In this document: positions 33,989 through 44,020 of the stretch, in pieces
How positions within the stretch are numbered: position 1 is the first letter of the stretch
Layout of the letters: each line of letters opens with the position of its first letter
Source: Fimisoma sp964619315
GTDB taxonomy: Bacteria > Bacillota > Clostridia > Peptostreptococcales > Anaerovoracaceae
Length of the DNA: 62,318 nt
Direction: 5' to 3'
NCBI GenBank assembly: GCA_964619315.1
Contig: CAZUEH010000007.1
Coordinates: forward strand, 1 to 62,318
Position numbers and translations under genes: made by a program
Notes under the pieces: model-generated
The model's input: the letters and a program-made list of their open reading frames with translations, nothing else
Told to the model about the DNA's origin: nothing
Databases searched by the model: none

Positions 33989-35707
33989 TTATTTTCTACT
34001 AGCGTTATAGCCCTTTTCATCATTCCACTCTGAATATATTTTGTCAGTTTCGTCTTTTCTTTTTATTTTTTGAGTTGTAGTCTTAATCATCGGTTCATTA
34101 CTTATAATAAAATGATTTACATTTTTGTATATAGGTAGAGTGTCGTTTACCTCAGCTAAATCTTTAGCAAATCTCTCAGCAAGCTGCTCTTCAGCGATAT
34201 TCTCCTCCTTAATGAACTCTTCGTCATACACAATTTTGCACCACAGTACCAGTTCATTGTGTTTTTCTCTAGTAAAAATCATACATTCGCTTACATATGG
34301 AAGTCTGATTATTAGGTCTTCAATTTCCTCAGGGAAAATATTTTTACCGTTTTTAAGTACGATAACATTCTTCTTTCTGCCTGTTATCCAAAGGTTATCC
34401 TTTGCATCAATCTTGCCTAAGTCCCCAGTGTAGAACCATCCATCTCTAATGACCTCTGCGGTTTCTTCTGGCTGATTGTAATATCCAACCATTACATTTG
34501 GAGCTTGCGCTACTATCTCCCCTATGCCGTTTTCGTCCGGTTCATCTATGCGTACTTTTACTGAATGCATAGGTGTTCCAACAGATCCAGCACAAAGTCT
34601 CCATGGTCTTTCCGCTGTAAGTACTGGAGAAGTTTCTGTTAATCCATATCCTTGGATAGTGGTTATTCCAAAATCATTAAGGCCTTTGCCTACAACTGAG
34701 TCCATTGCTGCAGCACCGCAAATTATTAATCTAAGGCTTCCACCTAATTTTTCTATTATTTCTCCAAATATCTTTCTTCTCATATCTATTCCAATTTTGC
34801 AAAGGAATCTTGATAACTTGAGGCCTGTCTTAACGGTTTTTGTCTTACCCTGCTTTTCGACCTGTTTCATTACCTTGTAGTAAAGATTCTCTACTATTAG
34901 CGGTACACCTACAAATACGCTAACATTGTACTCAGCAAAGTTTTTCTGTACATATTTTAATCCGTCACAGAAAACGTTGTCAGCTCCTGAAGACAAGAAT
35001 ACTAGGCAACCTACAAGTCCGAAGCTGTGATGAAATGGCAAGAATGCCATGTTCACATCTGTAGGATAGAACAGTTCCATTTCTAGCATGTCTCTTACGT
35101 TAACTGAAATATTGTCATGGCTAAGCATAACTATTTTAGATGCGCTAGTGGTTCCTGATGTAAACAAGAATACAGCGATATCTTCTTTTTTAACTTCTCT
35201 TTTTATATAACTATCTTCGCCAGCAGAAAGCTTGTCACGACCTTCATTGAGCATGTCCTTCAAGCAGTTGCCCTCTCCGGCAATACATATAAAATCTATT
35301 TTATCTGAGAACTTCGCTTTGATATGGTCTACAACCTTATTATGTTTACTATCATAAAACAAAACCTTTATATTGCTTCGTTCTACGCAGTTTTCAAGTT
35401 CTACTGCCGTCAATCCTTTATCAAAAGGAACTGCGATATTGCCTCCGCATATTACTGCCAACAAAGATAAGAACCATGGAAAAGAGTTGTCGCCTATTAT
35501 TCCCATGTTTTCTCCGTCATATCCTCTCGAAAACAAACATGTTCCCAAAGCTTTAATATCATCTATAAGCTGTGAAAAAGTTTCACTTTTAATAATACCA
35601 TTTTCTTTCATTCTGAATGCATTATTGCTAGGAAACTCTTCTGCTACATTATACAAAAGTTCTTTTATTGTTTTACCTTTGTTTATGTAGGACTGTACAT
35701 TAGCCAT
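33989..35707 (-). CDS. long-chain fatty acid--CoA ligase (AMP-binding)
   Basis: A 572-residue ANL-superfamily enzyme, likely activating a fatty or other carboxylic acid to its CoA thioester. Motifs: P-loop LFTSGTTSASKIVMLSH (about 182-198), GYGLTETSPV, YTGDLGKID and the C-terminal KTTTQKIKR with the catalytic lysine. Bacterial long-chain ligases of about 550-650 residues match best. The P-loop lacks the usual GxPKG lysine context (SASKIV), as in some FadD15-type ligases. Substrate not determinable. It shares a transcript with the methyltransferase, probably by chance. Confidence 0.88.
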   Translation of the reverse strand: MANVQSYINKGKTIKELLYNVAEEFPSNNAFRMKENGIIKSETFSQLIDDIKALGTCLFSRGYDGENMGIIGDNSFPWFLSLLAVICGGNIAVPFDKGLTAVELENCVERSNIKVLFYDSKHNKVVDHIKAKFSDKIDFICIAGEGNCLKDMLNEGRDKLSAGEDSYIKREVKKEDIAVFLFTSGTTSASKIVMLSHDNISVNVRDMLEMELFYPTDVNMAFLPFHHSFGLVGCLVFLSSGADNVFCDGLKYVQKNFAEYNVSVFVGVPLIVENLYYKVMKQVEKQGKTKTVKTGLKLSRFLCKIGIDMRRKIFGEIIEKLGGSLRLIICGAAAMDSVVGKGLNDFGITTIQGYGLTETSPVLTAERPWRLCAGSVGTPMHSVKVRIDEPDENGIGEIVAQAPNVMVGYYNQPEETAEVIRDGWFYTGDLGKIDAKDNLWITGRKKNVIVLKNGKNIFPEEIEDLIIRLPYVSECMIFTREKHNELVLWCKIVYDEEFIKEENIAEEQLAERFAKDLAEVNDTLPIYKNVNHFIISNEPMIKTTTQKIKRKDETDKIYSEWNDEKGYNASRK

Positions 35708-35793
35708 ATAACTTTCTCCTTAAAATGTAATTTTCTATGTTATCACTGCCATATTTTTTTCAAATTGACATTAAACATCTGTAATATTATATA

Positions 35794-37593
35794 CTATTTA
35801 CGTCTCTTTGGATAGTATCTGTGTGAAAAAAGTATCGGGATTAAATCCTCTCTCTTCGCCTTGCGCAAGGCCTTTTCAGCCAATCTTCGGTTCTCCGGTT
35901 TATGAAAATGAATCAATGCTCTTTGCATCTTTTTATCTTCAATATTTTTTGCTACGTATACAGGTTTCATTGTTAAAGGATCAAGCTCTGTGTAGTACAT
36001 ACATGTAGCCAATGTCCCTGGTGTAGGATAAAAATCTTGCACTTGATCTGGCACAAATCCGTAATCCTTTAGGAACATTGCCAGCTCTGCTGCATCTTCC
36101 AAAGTGCTCCCTGGATGGCTAGATATTAGATATGGAATCAAATATTGTTTCATTCCAAGTCTTTCGTTGGTTTTTTTATACTTCTCGCTGAACTTTACAA
36201 AGACTTCTTTTGGAGATTTGTGCATACAATCTAATACCTGTTGTGACACATGTTCAGGTGCAACTTTTAGAGTTCCGCTTACATGGTTTTTGCAAAGTTC
36301 CTCTATGAATTTGTCGCACTTTGGATCTGCTAACAAATAATCGTATCTTATTCCAGAACGGATAAATACCTTTTTTATCTTATCTATATTTCTTACACTT
36401 CTAAGAATATCAAAATATTCGCTGTGATCTGCTTTTATTGCTGGGCACACTTCTGGGAACATGCAATCTTTGTCTGTGCAAACGCCTTTTGACAATTGCT
36501 TCTCACAAGCAGGCCCCCTAAAATTAGCCGTTGGCCCACCTACATCATGTATGTAACCTTTGAAGTCTTTCATTTGAGTTAGTTTTTTTGCTTCTCTTAC
36601 TATAGACCCTTTGGTTCTCCCTCTCACCTGTCGTCCTTGATGATATGTTAGCGCACAGAAACTACATCCACCAAAGCAGCCTCTTGAGCTTACTATGCTA
36701 AATTTAACTTCTCTAAATGCAGGGATTCCGCCCTGTTCTTTATATATTGGATGCTCTTCATTTTCGAAAGGTAACTCATATACCTTGTCCAGTTCAGCAG
36801 CCCCAAGGGGTTTTTGCGGTGGGTTTTGTATTACCCACAATGTATCTGTATATTTTTCTGCCAATCCTTTGGCTGATATATAATCATTGTTCTTAAATTG
36901 AATTGCAAAACTTTTGGCATAGTTTTCTTTATCGGTGATTATGCTATCGAAGTCTGGAAGCTTAATCCACTGGGAGCCTTCAGGCGACTTTTTACTCTTA
37001 AAGCAAGTTCCTTTAATCCAGTCAATTTCCTTGATGTCGGTTCCTGCTTTTAGTGCATCTGCAATTTCAACAATTGCTTTTTCTCCCATTCCATATATCA
37101 GCAGGTCTGCCTTTGCATCTAATAGAATAGACCGTCTTACCTTATCGCTCCAATAATCATAATGGCCAAGACGTCTAAGACTCGCTTCTATTCCGCCAAT
37201 TATAACAGGAACTCCTTTGAATGCCTCTCTAGCACGATTTGCATATACTATCAATGCTCTATCCGGTCTTCCTCCACCCTCTCCATTAGGGGCATATTCG
37301 TCTTTTCTTCTCCTGTTTTTGAACACGGAGTAATTGTTCACCATAGAATCTACGACTCCACTATTAATAAGAAAACCTAATCTTGGTTTCCCGAATCTTT
37401 TAAAGTCGTCTGCTGATTTGTAATCCGGGCGCGGCAAAATAGCCACTTTGTATCCATGGCTTTCTAAAAGTCTGCCTATTATAGCAGTTCCAAAGGAATG
37501 GTGGTCTACATAAGCATCTCCTGTCACAAGGACAAAATCAACTTCGTTCCAGCCTCTTTTATTCATTTCTTCTTTGGTTATAGGTAAAAACAT
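35794..37593 (-). CDS. YgiQ family radical SAM protein
   Basis: A 599-residue radical SAM enzyme of the YgiQ (UPF0313) family; function unknown. An N-terminal B12-binding-like fold (DAYVDHHSFGTAIIGRLLESHGYKVAIL) precedes the radical SAM domain with the cluster motif GCFGGCSFCALTYHQGR (C-x3-C-x2-C). A second cysteine cluster, CEKQLSKGVCTDKDCMFPEVC, follows, and the tail has TPGTLATCMYYT. The start MFLPITKEEM at 37593, with GGAG six bases upstream, matches the usual YgiQ beginning; in-frame GTG/ATG codons further upstream lack a ribosome site. Confidence 0.94.
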   Translation of the reverse strand: MFLPITKEEMNKRGWNEVDFVLVTGDAYVDHHSFGTAIIGRLLESHGYKVAILPRPDYKSADDFKRFGKPRLGFLINSGVVDSMVNNYSVFKNRRRKDEYAPNGEGGGRPDRALIVYANRAREAFKGVPVIIGGIEASLRRLGHYDYWSDKVRRSILLDAKADLLIYGMGEKAIVEIADALKAGTDIKEIDWIKGTCFKSKKSPEGSQWIKLPDFDSIITDKENYAKSFAIQFKNNDYISAKGLAEKYTDTLWVIQNPPQKPLGAAELDKVYELPFENEEHPIYKEQGGIPAFREVKFSIVSSRGCFGGCSFCALTYHQGRQVRGRTKGSIVREAKKLTQMKDFKGYIHDVGGPTANFRGPACEKQLSKGVCTDKDCMFPEVCPAIKADHSEYFDILRSVRNIDKIKKVFIRSGIRYDYLLADPKCDKFIEELCKNHVSGTLKVAPEHVSQQVLDCMHKSPKEVFVKFSEKYKKTNERLGMKQYLIPYLISSHPGSTLEDAAELAMFLKDYGFVPDQVQDFYPTPGTLATCMYYTELDPLTMKPVYVAKNIEDKKMQRALIHFHKPENRRLAEKALRKAKREDLIPILFSHRYYPKRRK

Positions 37594-37620
37594 TTTTATC
37601 TCCATGGACACATTTTAATT

Positions 37621-37651
37621 TCAGAAAAAGAGTGCGGATTATACCGCACTC
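37621..37651 (-). terminator. rho-independent terminator of the nucleoside importer genes
   Basis: On the minus strand GAGTGCGG (37651-37644) pairs with CCGCACTC (37637-37630), loop TATAAT, then TTTTTCTGA. It is 14 bases past the nupQ stop. Confidence 0.9.
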
Positions 37652-37664
37652 ACATAAATCTATA

Positions 37665-38675
37665 CTATCTTAGGCCCTTATCGTAAGGGATACCTTCTGC
37701 CTTAGGTACTCTGGATTTTTTGGATGTAAACGCCAATACAATCAGCGTAATTAGATAAGGCAACATTCTATAAACATATGGGCTTATTCCAATTTCAGCG
37801 AGTAAGTAAACTCCGTCTCCATTAATGTCAAGACTAGAGTATGTCGCTGCTATACATTTGAACAGTCCGAATAGAATTCCTCCAAATGCTACATTCAAAG
37901 GCGTCCAGTTACCAAATATCATAACTGCCAATGCTAAGAATCCATACCCTGCTACTTCTCCTGTGGATGCACAATTTGCAGTTGTAAGTGCATATGTAAA
38001 TCCTCCTATACCTGCAAGAGCTCCAGAAATAGTAACTCCAATATATCTCATCTTATAAACATTTATTCCAAGAGAATCAGAGGCATGAGGATTTTCTCCA
38101 CATGAGCGAAGTCTTAGTCCAAACTTTGTCTTATAAAGAATTATCGACAAAATGATAAATATAGCAAGGCAAATGTAAGTAGTCAAATAAACCTTATTTA
38201 TCAATAAATTCCCTAAGAATCCAAAGTCATGATCTCTTTCTAGTCCAAAAGTACTAGGTTTAATCATGAACCATCCAGCTGCGTCTCCACTTGCCATTCT
38301 AAGAACATTTTGCTGTGCAATCAAGTTGATAAAAAACAGTACTAACGCAGGTGCTAACATATTGAGAGCCGTTCCGCCTATAGTTTGGTCTGCTTTTAGA
38401 GTGATGGCAGAAAACGATAATAGCAGCGAGAATAATGCTCCGCATATGGCTACAACTATCAAAGCAAGGACCATAAGGATTTGCCCTTGTGATTGATCAA
38501 ATACATACCCTTGTTGCATTATCCTTACGAACAATACACCTACAAAAGCGCCAAACACCATTGTACCTTCTAGCGCCAAGTTGATTACGCCACTTCGTTC
38601 TGCAAATATACCTGCTAATGCAACTATCATAAGAGGAATGGCATATAACATTGTCTGTTGAATTAAGAATACCAT
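37665..38675 (-). CDS. nupQ: nucleoside ABC transporter, permease 2 (NupQ-like)
   Basis: A 336-residue BPD-type 2 permease (RbsC-like superfamily) with eight or more membrane helices. It shows GVINLALEGTMVFGAFVGVLF near the N-terminus and CGENPHASDSLGINVYKMRYIGVTISGALAGIGG, the cytoplasmic coupling region typical of YufQ/NupQ proteins. It overlaps nupP by one base. Together with NupP it forms the membrane channel of a BMP-type nucleoside importer. Confidence 0.93.
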   Translation of the reverse strand: MVFLIQQTMLYAIPLMIVALAGIFAERSGVINLALEGTMVFGAFVGVLFVRIMQQGYVFDQSQGQILMVLALIVVAICGALFSLLLSFSAITLKADQTIGGTALNMLAPALVLFFINLIAQQNVLRMASGDAAGWFMIKPSTFGLERDHDFGFLGNLLINKVYLTTYICLAIFIILSIILYKTKFGLRLRSCGENPHASDSLGINVYKMRYIGVTISGALAGIGGFTYALTTANCASTGEVAGYGFLALAVMIFGNWTPLNVAFGGILFGLFKCIAATYSSLDINGDGVYLLAEIGISPYVYRMLPYLITLIVLAFTSKKSRVPKAEGIPYDKGLR

Positions 38676-39928
38676 TATTGTTCTCCTCCTTCCTGGGTTG
38701 CTTGTTGACTTTCGTCTTCCAGGCGATCTGAGTTTTCCGAATCGCTAGCTTTTTGTTTCTTTTTCTTGTTGAGGAACATCTTAATTATCATAGAGAATGC
38801 GCTTAAGTAAACTATGGCAGCTATTATTATATCTGTCACATATTCGTTATAAGCGGTCATGATTTTCAGTTGCATTCCTGCTATGTTTAGCATGGACATG
38901 AAGCAACCACTGAATACAACACCTATCGGATGATTAGCAGCAAGAAGTGCTACCGGTATTCCGTTAAATCCTTCTGATGGAAGTGATTGATATGTCGACC
39001 AGAAAAATTCTGTGTTTCCTGCTAGATAATATAATGCGGCTCCTGCTCCTGCTAACGCACCTGCTATAGCCATTGAATAGATGATGTTTTTCTTATCATT
39101 TATTCCTGCATACTTAGCTGCGTCACGATTGCTTCCGCAAGCTTTCAACTGATATCCGAAGGTTGTTTTAGACATAATTATATACATCACTATAGCTATA
39201 ATTATGGCAATTATAATTCCACCGTTTACTTGGGAACCTGGGAATATCTTGTCTAACCAAAGGTCAGTTGTTTCAACTCCATTGGTGGCTGTTGGCCTTG
39301 TGTAGCCAACCTTTCCGCTATCGCTACCATTTTTTAGTGCCTCATGGACATCAAAGAACCATGTTACTAGGTTGGCAGCTATCCAGTTGGTCATAATGCA
39401 TGTTATAACCTCATTGATATTGAGAAATGCTTTGAGCATACCTGGAATACATCCCCATATAGCTCCTGCTATCATTCCTGCAAGGAAAGCCAAAATCCAT
39501 ATTATCCATGGTGCAATAACATCTGATGGCAATGATAATGCTATATATAATGATGCCGCAGTTCCCATAAGGTACTGTCCCGCAGCACCAATATTAAATA
39601 ATCCTGTTTTAAAAGCTACAGCTACTGATAATCCTGTCATTATCAGTGGAGTGGCTCTAAAAAGAAGGTTACCCATAGAAACGGGGTTGAATCCGAAGGT
39701 GATTTCCCCTGCTGTTCGTCCAGTATTAAATACTCCAAAGAACACCAGCTTGACTCCCTCTATTATACCACTAGGGGTGATTCCATCTTTTGTAAGTCCT
39801 ACGATGACTATTATAAGAGTACCAACTACCATGCCAATAAGAATGGATATGATGGCAGAAATTACGCTTTTTGTACCATCTTTAGCATAAAATTTTTGAA
39901 GTCCCGTCTTTGGGTCAATTTTATACAT
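38675..39928 (-). CDS. nupP: nucleoside ABC transporter, permease 1 (NupP-like)
   Basis: A 417-residue partner permease. The same coupling loop is present as KACGSNRDAAKYAGINDKKNIIYSMAIAGALAGAGA, and GLFNIGAAGQYLMG is the family signature. Compared with NupQ it has an extra N-terminal cytoplasmic segment and a charged C-terminal tail (KKKKQKASDSENSDRLED). It starts exactly at the end of nupO. Confidence 0.93.
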   Translation of the reverse strand: MYKIDPKTGLQKFYAKDGTKSVISAIISILIGMVVGTLIIVIVGLTKDGITPSGIIEGVKLVFFGVFNTGRTAGEITFGFNPVSMGNLLFRATPLIMTGLSVAVAFKTGLFNIGAAGQYLMGTAASLYIALSLPSDVIAPWIIWILAFLAGMIAGAIWGCIPGMLKAFLNINEVITCIMTNWIAANLVTWFFDVHEALKNGSDSGKVGYTRPTATNGVETTDLWLDKIFPGSQVNGGIIIAIIIAIVMYIIMSKTTFGYQLKACGSNRDAAKYAGINDKKNIIYSMAIAGALAGAGAALYYLAGNTEFFWSTYQSLPSEGFNGIPVALLAANHPIGVVFSGCFMSMLNIAGMQLKIMTAYNEYVTDIIIAAIVYLSAFSMIIKMFLNKKKKQKASDSENSDRLEDESQQATQEGGEQ

Positions 39929-41464
39929 CTATTCCACCTCCTTATCTTGGCGCTTGGCACCTGCCATGTAAAGTCCCAGCTCCTGAGGATTTGTTTCTTT
40001 TGGATCAAGCTCACCTACAATTTCGCCTTCATACATTACTAAAATTCTGTCTGAAAGGCTCAATACTTCATCTAACTCTAGAGAAACAAGTAAAACAGCT
40101 TTGTCCTTGTCTCTTTCAGAAATCAATTGGTTATGAATGTACTCAATTGCTCCTACATCTAATCCTCTTGTTGGCTGCACTGCGATTATTAGAGGTTTAT
40201 CTCTGTCAAGTTCTCTAGCGACTATTGCTTTCTGCTGATTGCCGCCTGACATGCTTCTAGCAGTTGTAATTGGTCCTTGTCCAGATCTAATATCGTATTT
40301 CTCTGTAAGTTCCTCCGCATATCTTCTTATTTCATTGAACTTAATAAATCCATGGTTTTGGAATTGCTTTTCTCTAAATTGTTGAAGAGCCAAATTTTGT
40401 TCTAAAGTAAAGCTTAGAACAAGTCCATGTTTATGTCTGTCTTCTGGAATATGGCTTAGTCCCGCTGTACTACGTTTTCTTATGCTTAAATGGGAAATGT
40501 CTTCTCCACAAAGCTCAACGGAGCCTACTGTTGACTTTTCAAGTCCTGTAATTCCTTGGACGAGTTCTGTTTGACCGTTGCCGTCAATACCTGCTATACA
40601 AAGGATTTCTCCTTTTCTAACATCAAAGGATACATTTTTAACAGCTGTTTCCTTACTTGACTTCGACATAACGCTAAAATCCCTAACTGACAATACTACA
40701 TCGCTAGGTTTTGCTTCGGTCTTATTTATTTCTAGTTGCACAGGTCTTCCAACCATCATAGTCGAAAGCTCTTGCTTTGTTACATCTTTAGTGTTTACAG
40801 TTCCTATGCATTTGCCTTTATGAAGTACGGTTACTCTATCTGAAACCGCCATAATTTCGTTTAATTTATGTGTGATAAATAAGATGGACTTGCCTTCTTT
40901 AGCAAACCCTCTCATAGTTTCCATAAGTTCATCTATCTCTTGAGGTGTGAGTACGGCTGTTGGTTCGTCAAAGATCAAAATTTCATTTTCTCTATAAAGC
41001 ATTTTTAAAATTTCAACACGTTGTTGCATTCCAACAGTAATGTCTTCGATTTTAGCATCAACATCTATCTTCATGCCATATTTCTCTGACAAATCTATAA
41101 CCTTTTCTCGTGCCTCTTTCTTTTGTAAAAATCCAAGTTTTGTTGTTTCCGCACCAAGGATTATATTATCAAGTACGGTAAACACATCTATCAACTTAAA
41201 GTGCTGATGTACCATTCCTATTCCTAGGGCAGTTGCATCATTAGGGTTGTTGATTTTTACTTCTTTGCCATCTTTTAATATTGTACCAATTTCCGGCTGG
41301 TACAAGCCAAATAAAACACTCATTAGGGTGGACTTGCCTGCACCGTTCTCTCCTAGCAGTGCATGAATTTCGCCCTTTTTCAGTTGGAGCGTTATGTCAT
41401 CGTTAGCCACAATTCCAGGAAATTCTTTTCTGATGTGCTTCATTTCGATTACGTATTCTGACAT
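39929..41464 (-). CDS. nupO: nucleoside ABC transporter, double ATPase (NupO-like)
   Basis: A 511-residue protein with two fused ABC ATPase halves, as in sugar and nucleoside CUT2-type importers. The first half has an intact GENGAGKS Walker A and LIFDEPTAVLTPQE Walker B; the second has the degenerate GIDGNGQTEL in place of Walker A and the SGGNQQKAIVARELD signature. This matches YufO/NupO. A terminator lies between bmpA/nupN and this gene, so the binding protein should be made in excess. Confidence 0.93.
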   Translation of the reverse strand: MSEYVIEMKHIRKEFPGIVANDDITLQLKKGEIHALLGENGAGKSTLMSVLFGLYQPEIGTILKDGKEVKINNPNDATALGIGMVHQHFKLIDVFTVLDNIILGAETTKLGFLQKKEAREKVIDLSEKYGMKIDVDAKIEDITVGMQQRVEILKMLYRENEILIFDEPTAVLTPQEIDELMETMRGFAKEGKSILFITHKLNEIMAVSDRVTVLHKGKCIGTVNTKDVTKQELSTMMVGRPVQLEINKTEAKPSDVVLSVRDFSVMSKSSKETAVKNVSFDVRKGEILCIAGIDGNGQTELVQGITGLEKSTVGSVELCGEDISHLSIRKRSTAGLSHIPEDRHKHGLVLSFTLEQNLALQQFREKQFQNHGFIKFNEIRRYAEELTEKYDIRSGQGPITTARSMSGGNQQKAIVARELDRDKPLIIAVQPTRGLDVGAIEYIHNQLISERDKDKAVLLVSLELDEVLSLSDRILVMYEGEIVGELDPKETNPQELGLYMAGAKRQDKEVE

Positions 41465-41540
41465 CGCTTTTTTCCCTTGTCTTATATTATTTATAGTTTT
41501 GATTTTAATGCCTTTCCTAATTAAAAGGCTTTCTAACTTA

Positions 41541-41570
41541 CAAAAAGGGGGAACATCAAATTCCCCCTTT
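41541..41570 (-). terminator. intercistronic terminator between nupN and nupO
   Basis: On the minus strand AAAGGGGGAA (41570-41561) pairs with TTCCCCCTTT (41553-41544), loop TTTGATG, then TTG. Partial read-through would give more binding protein than transporter. Confidence 0.8.
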
Positions 41571-41647
41571 ATATGTAGATTTTAACAAATCCTTTTGTTA
41601 ATTTACTCGATAGTTAAAACTTTGAATTTCAACTGATCAAAGATTAC

Positions 41648-42772
41648 TTATTTAACAAATGTAACGTTTTCCCAAGTTAAAGTGCTTGGATCTGAAATAA
41701 CTTCGTTAGAAATTTCAATGTCGCCACTCTTAACTTTTGCATACAAATCATTGTAATCTTCAACTGTCCAGTTTTCTAATTTCCAAGGATCTGTAGGGAT
41801 TCCAACTCTATCAGTGGATGCGCCTAAGTTAACGCATTTTCCACCAAAGTCAGCCCAGTTATCGCCGTAGTGAGCAGCTAGAACGTCCATAGTTGATCCT
41901 GCAAGGTCCTTCATAGCAGAAGTTACAACTGTATCTGATTGTCCTGACTGGTCTACGTCAACACCGATTAAGAAAGCATCATTGCTGCTTGCTGCTGCTG
42001 CTCCTGATTGGAACATGCTGCCGCCGCACATGAATATAACTTCAGTACCTGATTGATACCAACCGTTTAGCATAGCTTGTAAGTCCTGAGAAGGTCCGAA
42101 AGATGCGCCGTATTCCCAGCTGTATCTCATTTGAACTTTAACTTCTTTTGCTGCTGCTGCATCTTCAACGCCCTGAACGAATCCGTATCCATATCTTTCG
42201 CAAGCAGGGTTAGTTCCACCGCCGCCGCCGGAGAATCCTAAGCTTTCAAATCCTTCCATAATAGCTGCATATCCTGCAAGATATCCGGCTTGTTCTTCCT
42301 GATAAATTACTGCCGCAACATTGTCTAATCCATCTAATGCCCATCCATCGATAAATACGAAATGAACATCTGGGAATTCTGCTGCTGCTTGAGCTAATGC
42401 AGTACCCTGCATAAAGCCTGCGCATACTATAACATCTGCTTTTGCTTCAGCTGCTGCTTTCATTGCATCATATCTGTCAGTGTCGGTAGCTTTGTCACCG
42501 TTTGCTGGCTGATAATATTTGTATGAAAGTTCATTTTTTGAAGCATACGCTTTAACACCGTTCCAAGTGAACTGGTTAAAGGATCCATCCTTCAACTGAC
42601 CAACGTCTGTTACAAAGGCCAATTGATAAGTTCCATCTTCGGATTCCATTGTGTCCGGAATTGCATCATAATCTATAGCACCGGTGTCTGCTCCGCCCTT
42701 GTCTGAGTTTCCGCAAGCGGCAAAGGTGAATACCATTACTAAGATCAGCAATACTGCAAGTAATTTCTTCAT
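41648..42772 (-). CDS. nupN: BMP family nucleoside-binding lipoprotein
   Basis: Basic membrane protein (BmpA/PnrA/NupN) family binding protein, 374 residues. The lipoprotein signal peptide ends FAACG with Cys20. Ligand-fold signatures: LAFVTDVGQLKDGSFNQFTWNGVKAYA, GFMQGTALAQAAAEFPDVHFVFIDG and a glycine-rich GFSGGGGGTNPACERYGYGFVQGV. The PnrA-like family binds purine nucleosides. A TATAAT hexamer lies at 42813-42818 in the leader, beside a TTACAAA-ccg-TTACAAA direct repeat that could be an operator. Confidence 0.93.
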   Translation of the reverse strand: MKKLLAVLLILVMVFTFAACGNSDKGGADTGAIDYDAIPDTMESEDGTYQLAFVTDVGQLKDGSFNQFTWNGVKAYASKNELSYKYYQPANGDKATDTDRYDAMKAAAEAKADVIVCAGFMQGTALAQAAAEFPDVHFVFIDGWALDGLDNVAAVIYQEEQAGYLAGYAAIMEGFESLGFSGGGGGTNPACERYGYGFVQGVEDAAAAKEVKVQMRYSWEYGASFGPSQDLQAMLNGWYQSGTEVIFMCGGSMFQSGAAAASSNDAFLIGVDVDQSGQSDTVVTSAMKDLAGSTMDVLAAHYGDNWADFGGKCVNLGASTDRVGIPTDPWKLENWTVEDYNDLYAKVKSGDIEISNEVISDPSTLTWENVTFVK

Positions 42773-42872
42773 GTTTCCCTCCTAAATGTTTTGACAATAA
42801 ATTCTTAATTAGATTATATTACAAACCGTTACAAAGGGAAAGCATTTTTTACTTTATTGTGTGTTTTTTGTC

Positions 42873-42898
42873 AAAACCACATGACAAAAAGTGGTTTT
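42873..42898 (-). terminator. weak terminator/stem-loop after the corrinoid-type transporter operon
   Basis: On the minus strand AAAACCAC pairs with GTGGTTTT around a 10-base loop just past the ATPase stop. The T run is only the end of the stem, so termination may be partial. A TTGACA follows immediately and could belong to a nupN promoter. Confidence 0.45.
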
Positions 42899-42910
42899 TT
42901 GATGATAAAC

Positions 42911-44020
42911 TTATACGTTTTCTAAAATTCCTAGTGTTTCTGCAAGATTTTTGAGTTCTATTAGTTTTTTGTTTGATTCACCTAAATCAAACCCTGCATT
43001 TATCACCTTTCGGCATTTTTTAATTGCTTTTGCCGCTTCGGTATATACATTTTCGCAAATCGGCATAAATGGTTTTTCTTCAAACACTTTGGCCGCTAAT
43101 GACTTAGCCACCACATAATCTACATCATTTTTATATAAGATTCCTGCATAAAACGGAACATTTTCTTTTTGTAATTTTCTATAAACCTCTACCCCTTTGC
43201 CACAAGAAGATATGACAAATACTTCTGGTTCTCCTTCAGGGCGAGGCAATTCAACGCTTCCAAAGGTTATGTTATAAGTACCGTTGGTTATGCCGTAGAG
43301 TTTTTTGATTATATCATCCTTGAATATTTCATCGGGAGTTCCAAAATGTTCTATTAGTTCTCCATTGACGCACATAATCTTGTCTGCAATCTTTTGGGCC
43401 AAATCAATTTCGTGAAGCGACATGATTACTGTAATGCCTTCTTCTTTGGCCATATTGCGAAGAATACTAAGCAATTCCAACTTATGTTTTATATCAAGAA
43501 AAGATGTAGGCTCATCTAACACGATAACTGCTGGTTCCTGACATATAGCACGAGCCAAAAGTACTCTTTGCCTCTGTCCATCACTTATAGTCATAAAATC
43601 TTTGTCAGCAAGTTCAAGAGCATGTACTTTTTTCATTGCCTCATCAACTTTTTTATCATCTTCGCTGCTCAAAATTCCCAAGTTGCCTGTGTATGGATAT
43701 CTTCCGCTCGCTACTACATCCCAACAAGTCATCAACTCGGGTTTTAGTCTCTCCGTCAACACTACTGCCACCAGTTTAGATAATTCTTTATAATTCATAT
43801 GCCCTACTGATGCATCAGCAATAAAAGTATCTCCGCTTAAGGTTTTGAGATGCTTTGTTATACTCTTCAAAATGGTGGATTTGCCAGAGCCGTTTGGCCC
43901 AATCAGTGTTAAAATCTCACCTTTTTCTATTTCTATTTTTATATCTTTTATCAAAGGAGCGCCGTCGTATCCTACGGCTAAATCCTTGGTGCTAAAATAT
44001 ATTTGTTTCTTATCTTCCAT
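42911..44020 (-). CDS. ABC transporter ATPase with extra C-terminal domain, FecE/BtuD type
   Basis: A 369-residue ATPase for the iron complex/cobalamin importer class. Walker A GPNGSGKST (41-49), signature ISDGQRQR (145-152, Asp in place of the usual second residue Gly), Walker B VIVLDEPTSFLD and switch His in SLHEIDLA. About residues 265-369 form an additional domain (VISSCGKGVEVYRKL, GILYKNDVDYVVA, ENVYTEAAKAIKKC) not present in plain BtuD or FepC and too short to be CbiZ. Such tails occur in other clostridial and archaeal ATPases of this class; function unknown. Last gene of the riboswitch-controlled transport operon. Confidence 0.88.
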   Translation of the reverse strand: MEDKKQIYFSTKDLAVGYDGAPLIKDIKIEIEKGEILTLIGPNGSGKSTILKSITKHLKTLSGDTFIADASVGHMNYKELSKLVAVVLTERLKPELMTCWDVVASGRYPYTGNLGILSSEDDKKVDEAMKKVHALELADKDFMTISDGQRQRVLLARAICQEPAVIVLDEPTSFLDIKHKLELLSILRNMAKEEGITVIMSLHEIDLAQKIADKIMCVNGELIEHFGTPDEIFKDDIIKKLYGITNGTYNITFGSVELPRPEGEPEVFVISSCGKGVEVYRKLQKENVPFYAGILYKNDVDYVVAKSLAAKVFEEKPFMPICENVYTEAAKAIKKCRKVINAGFDLGESNKKLIELKNLAETLGILENV

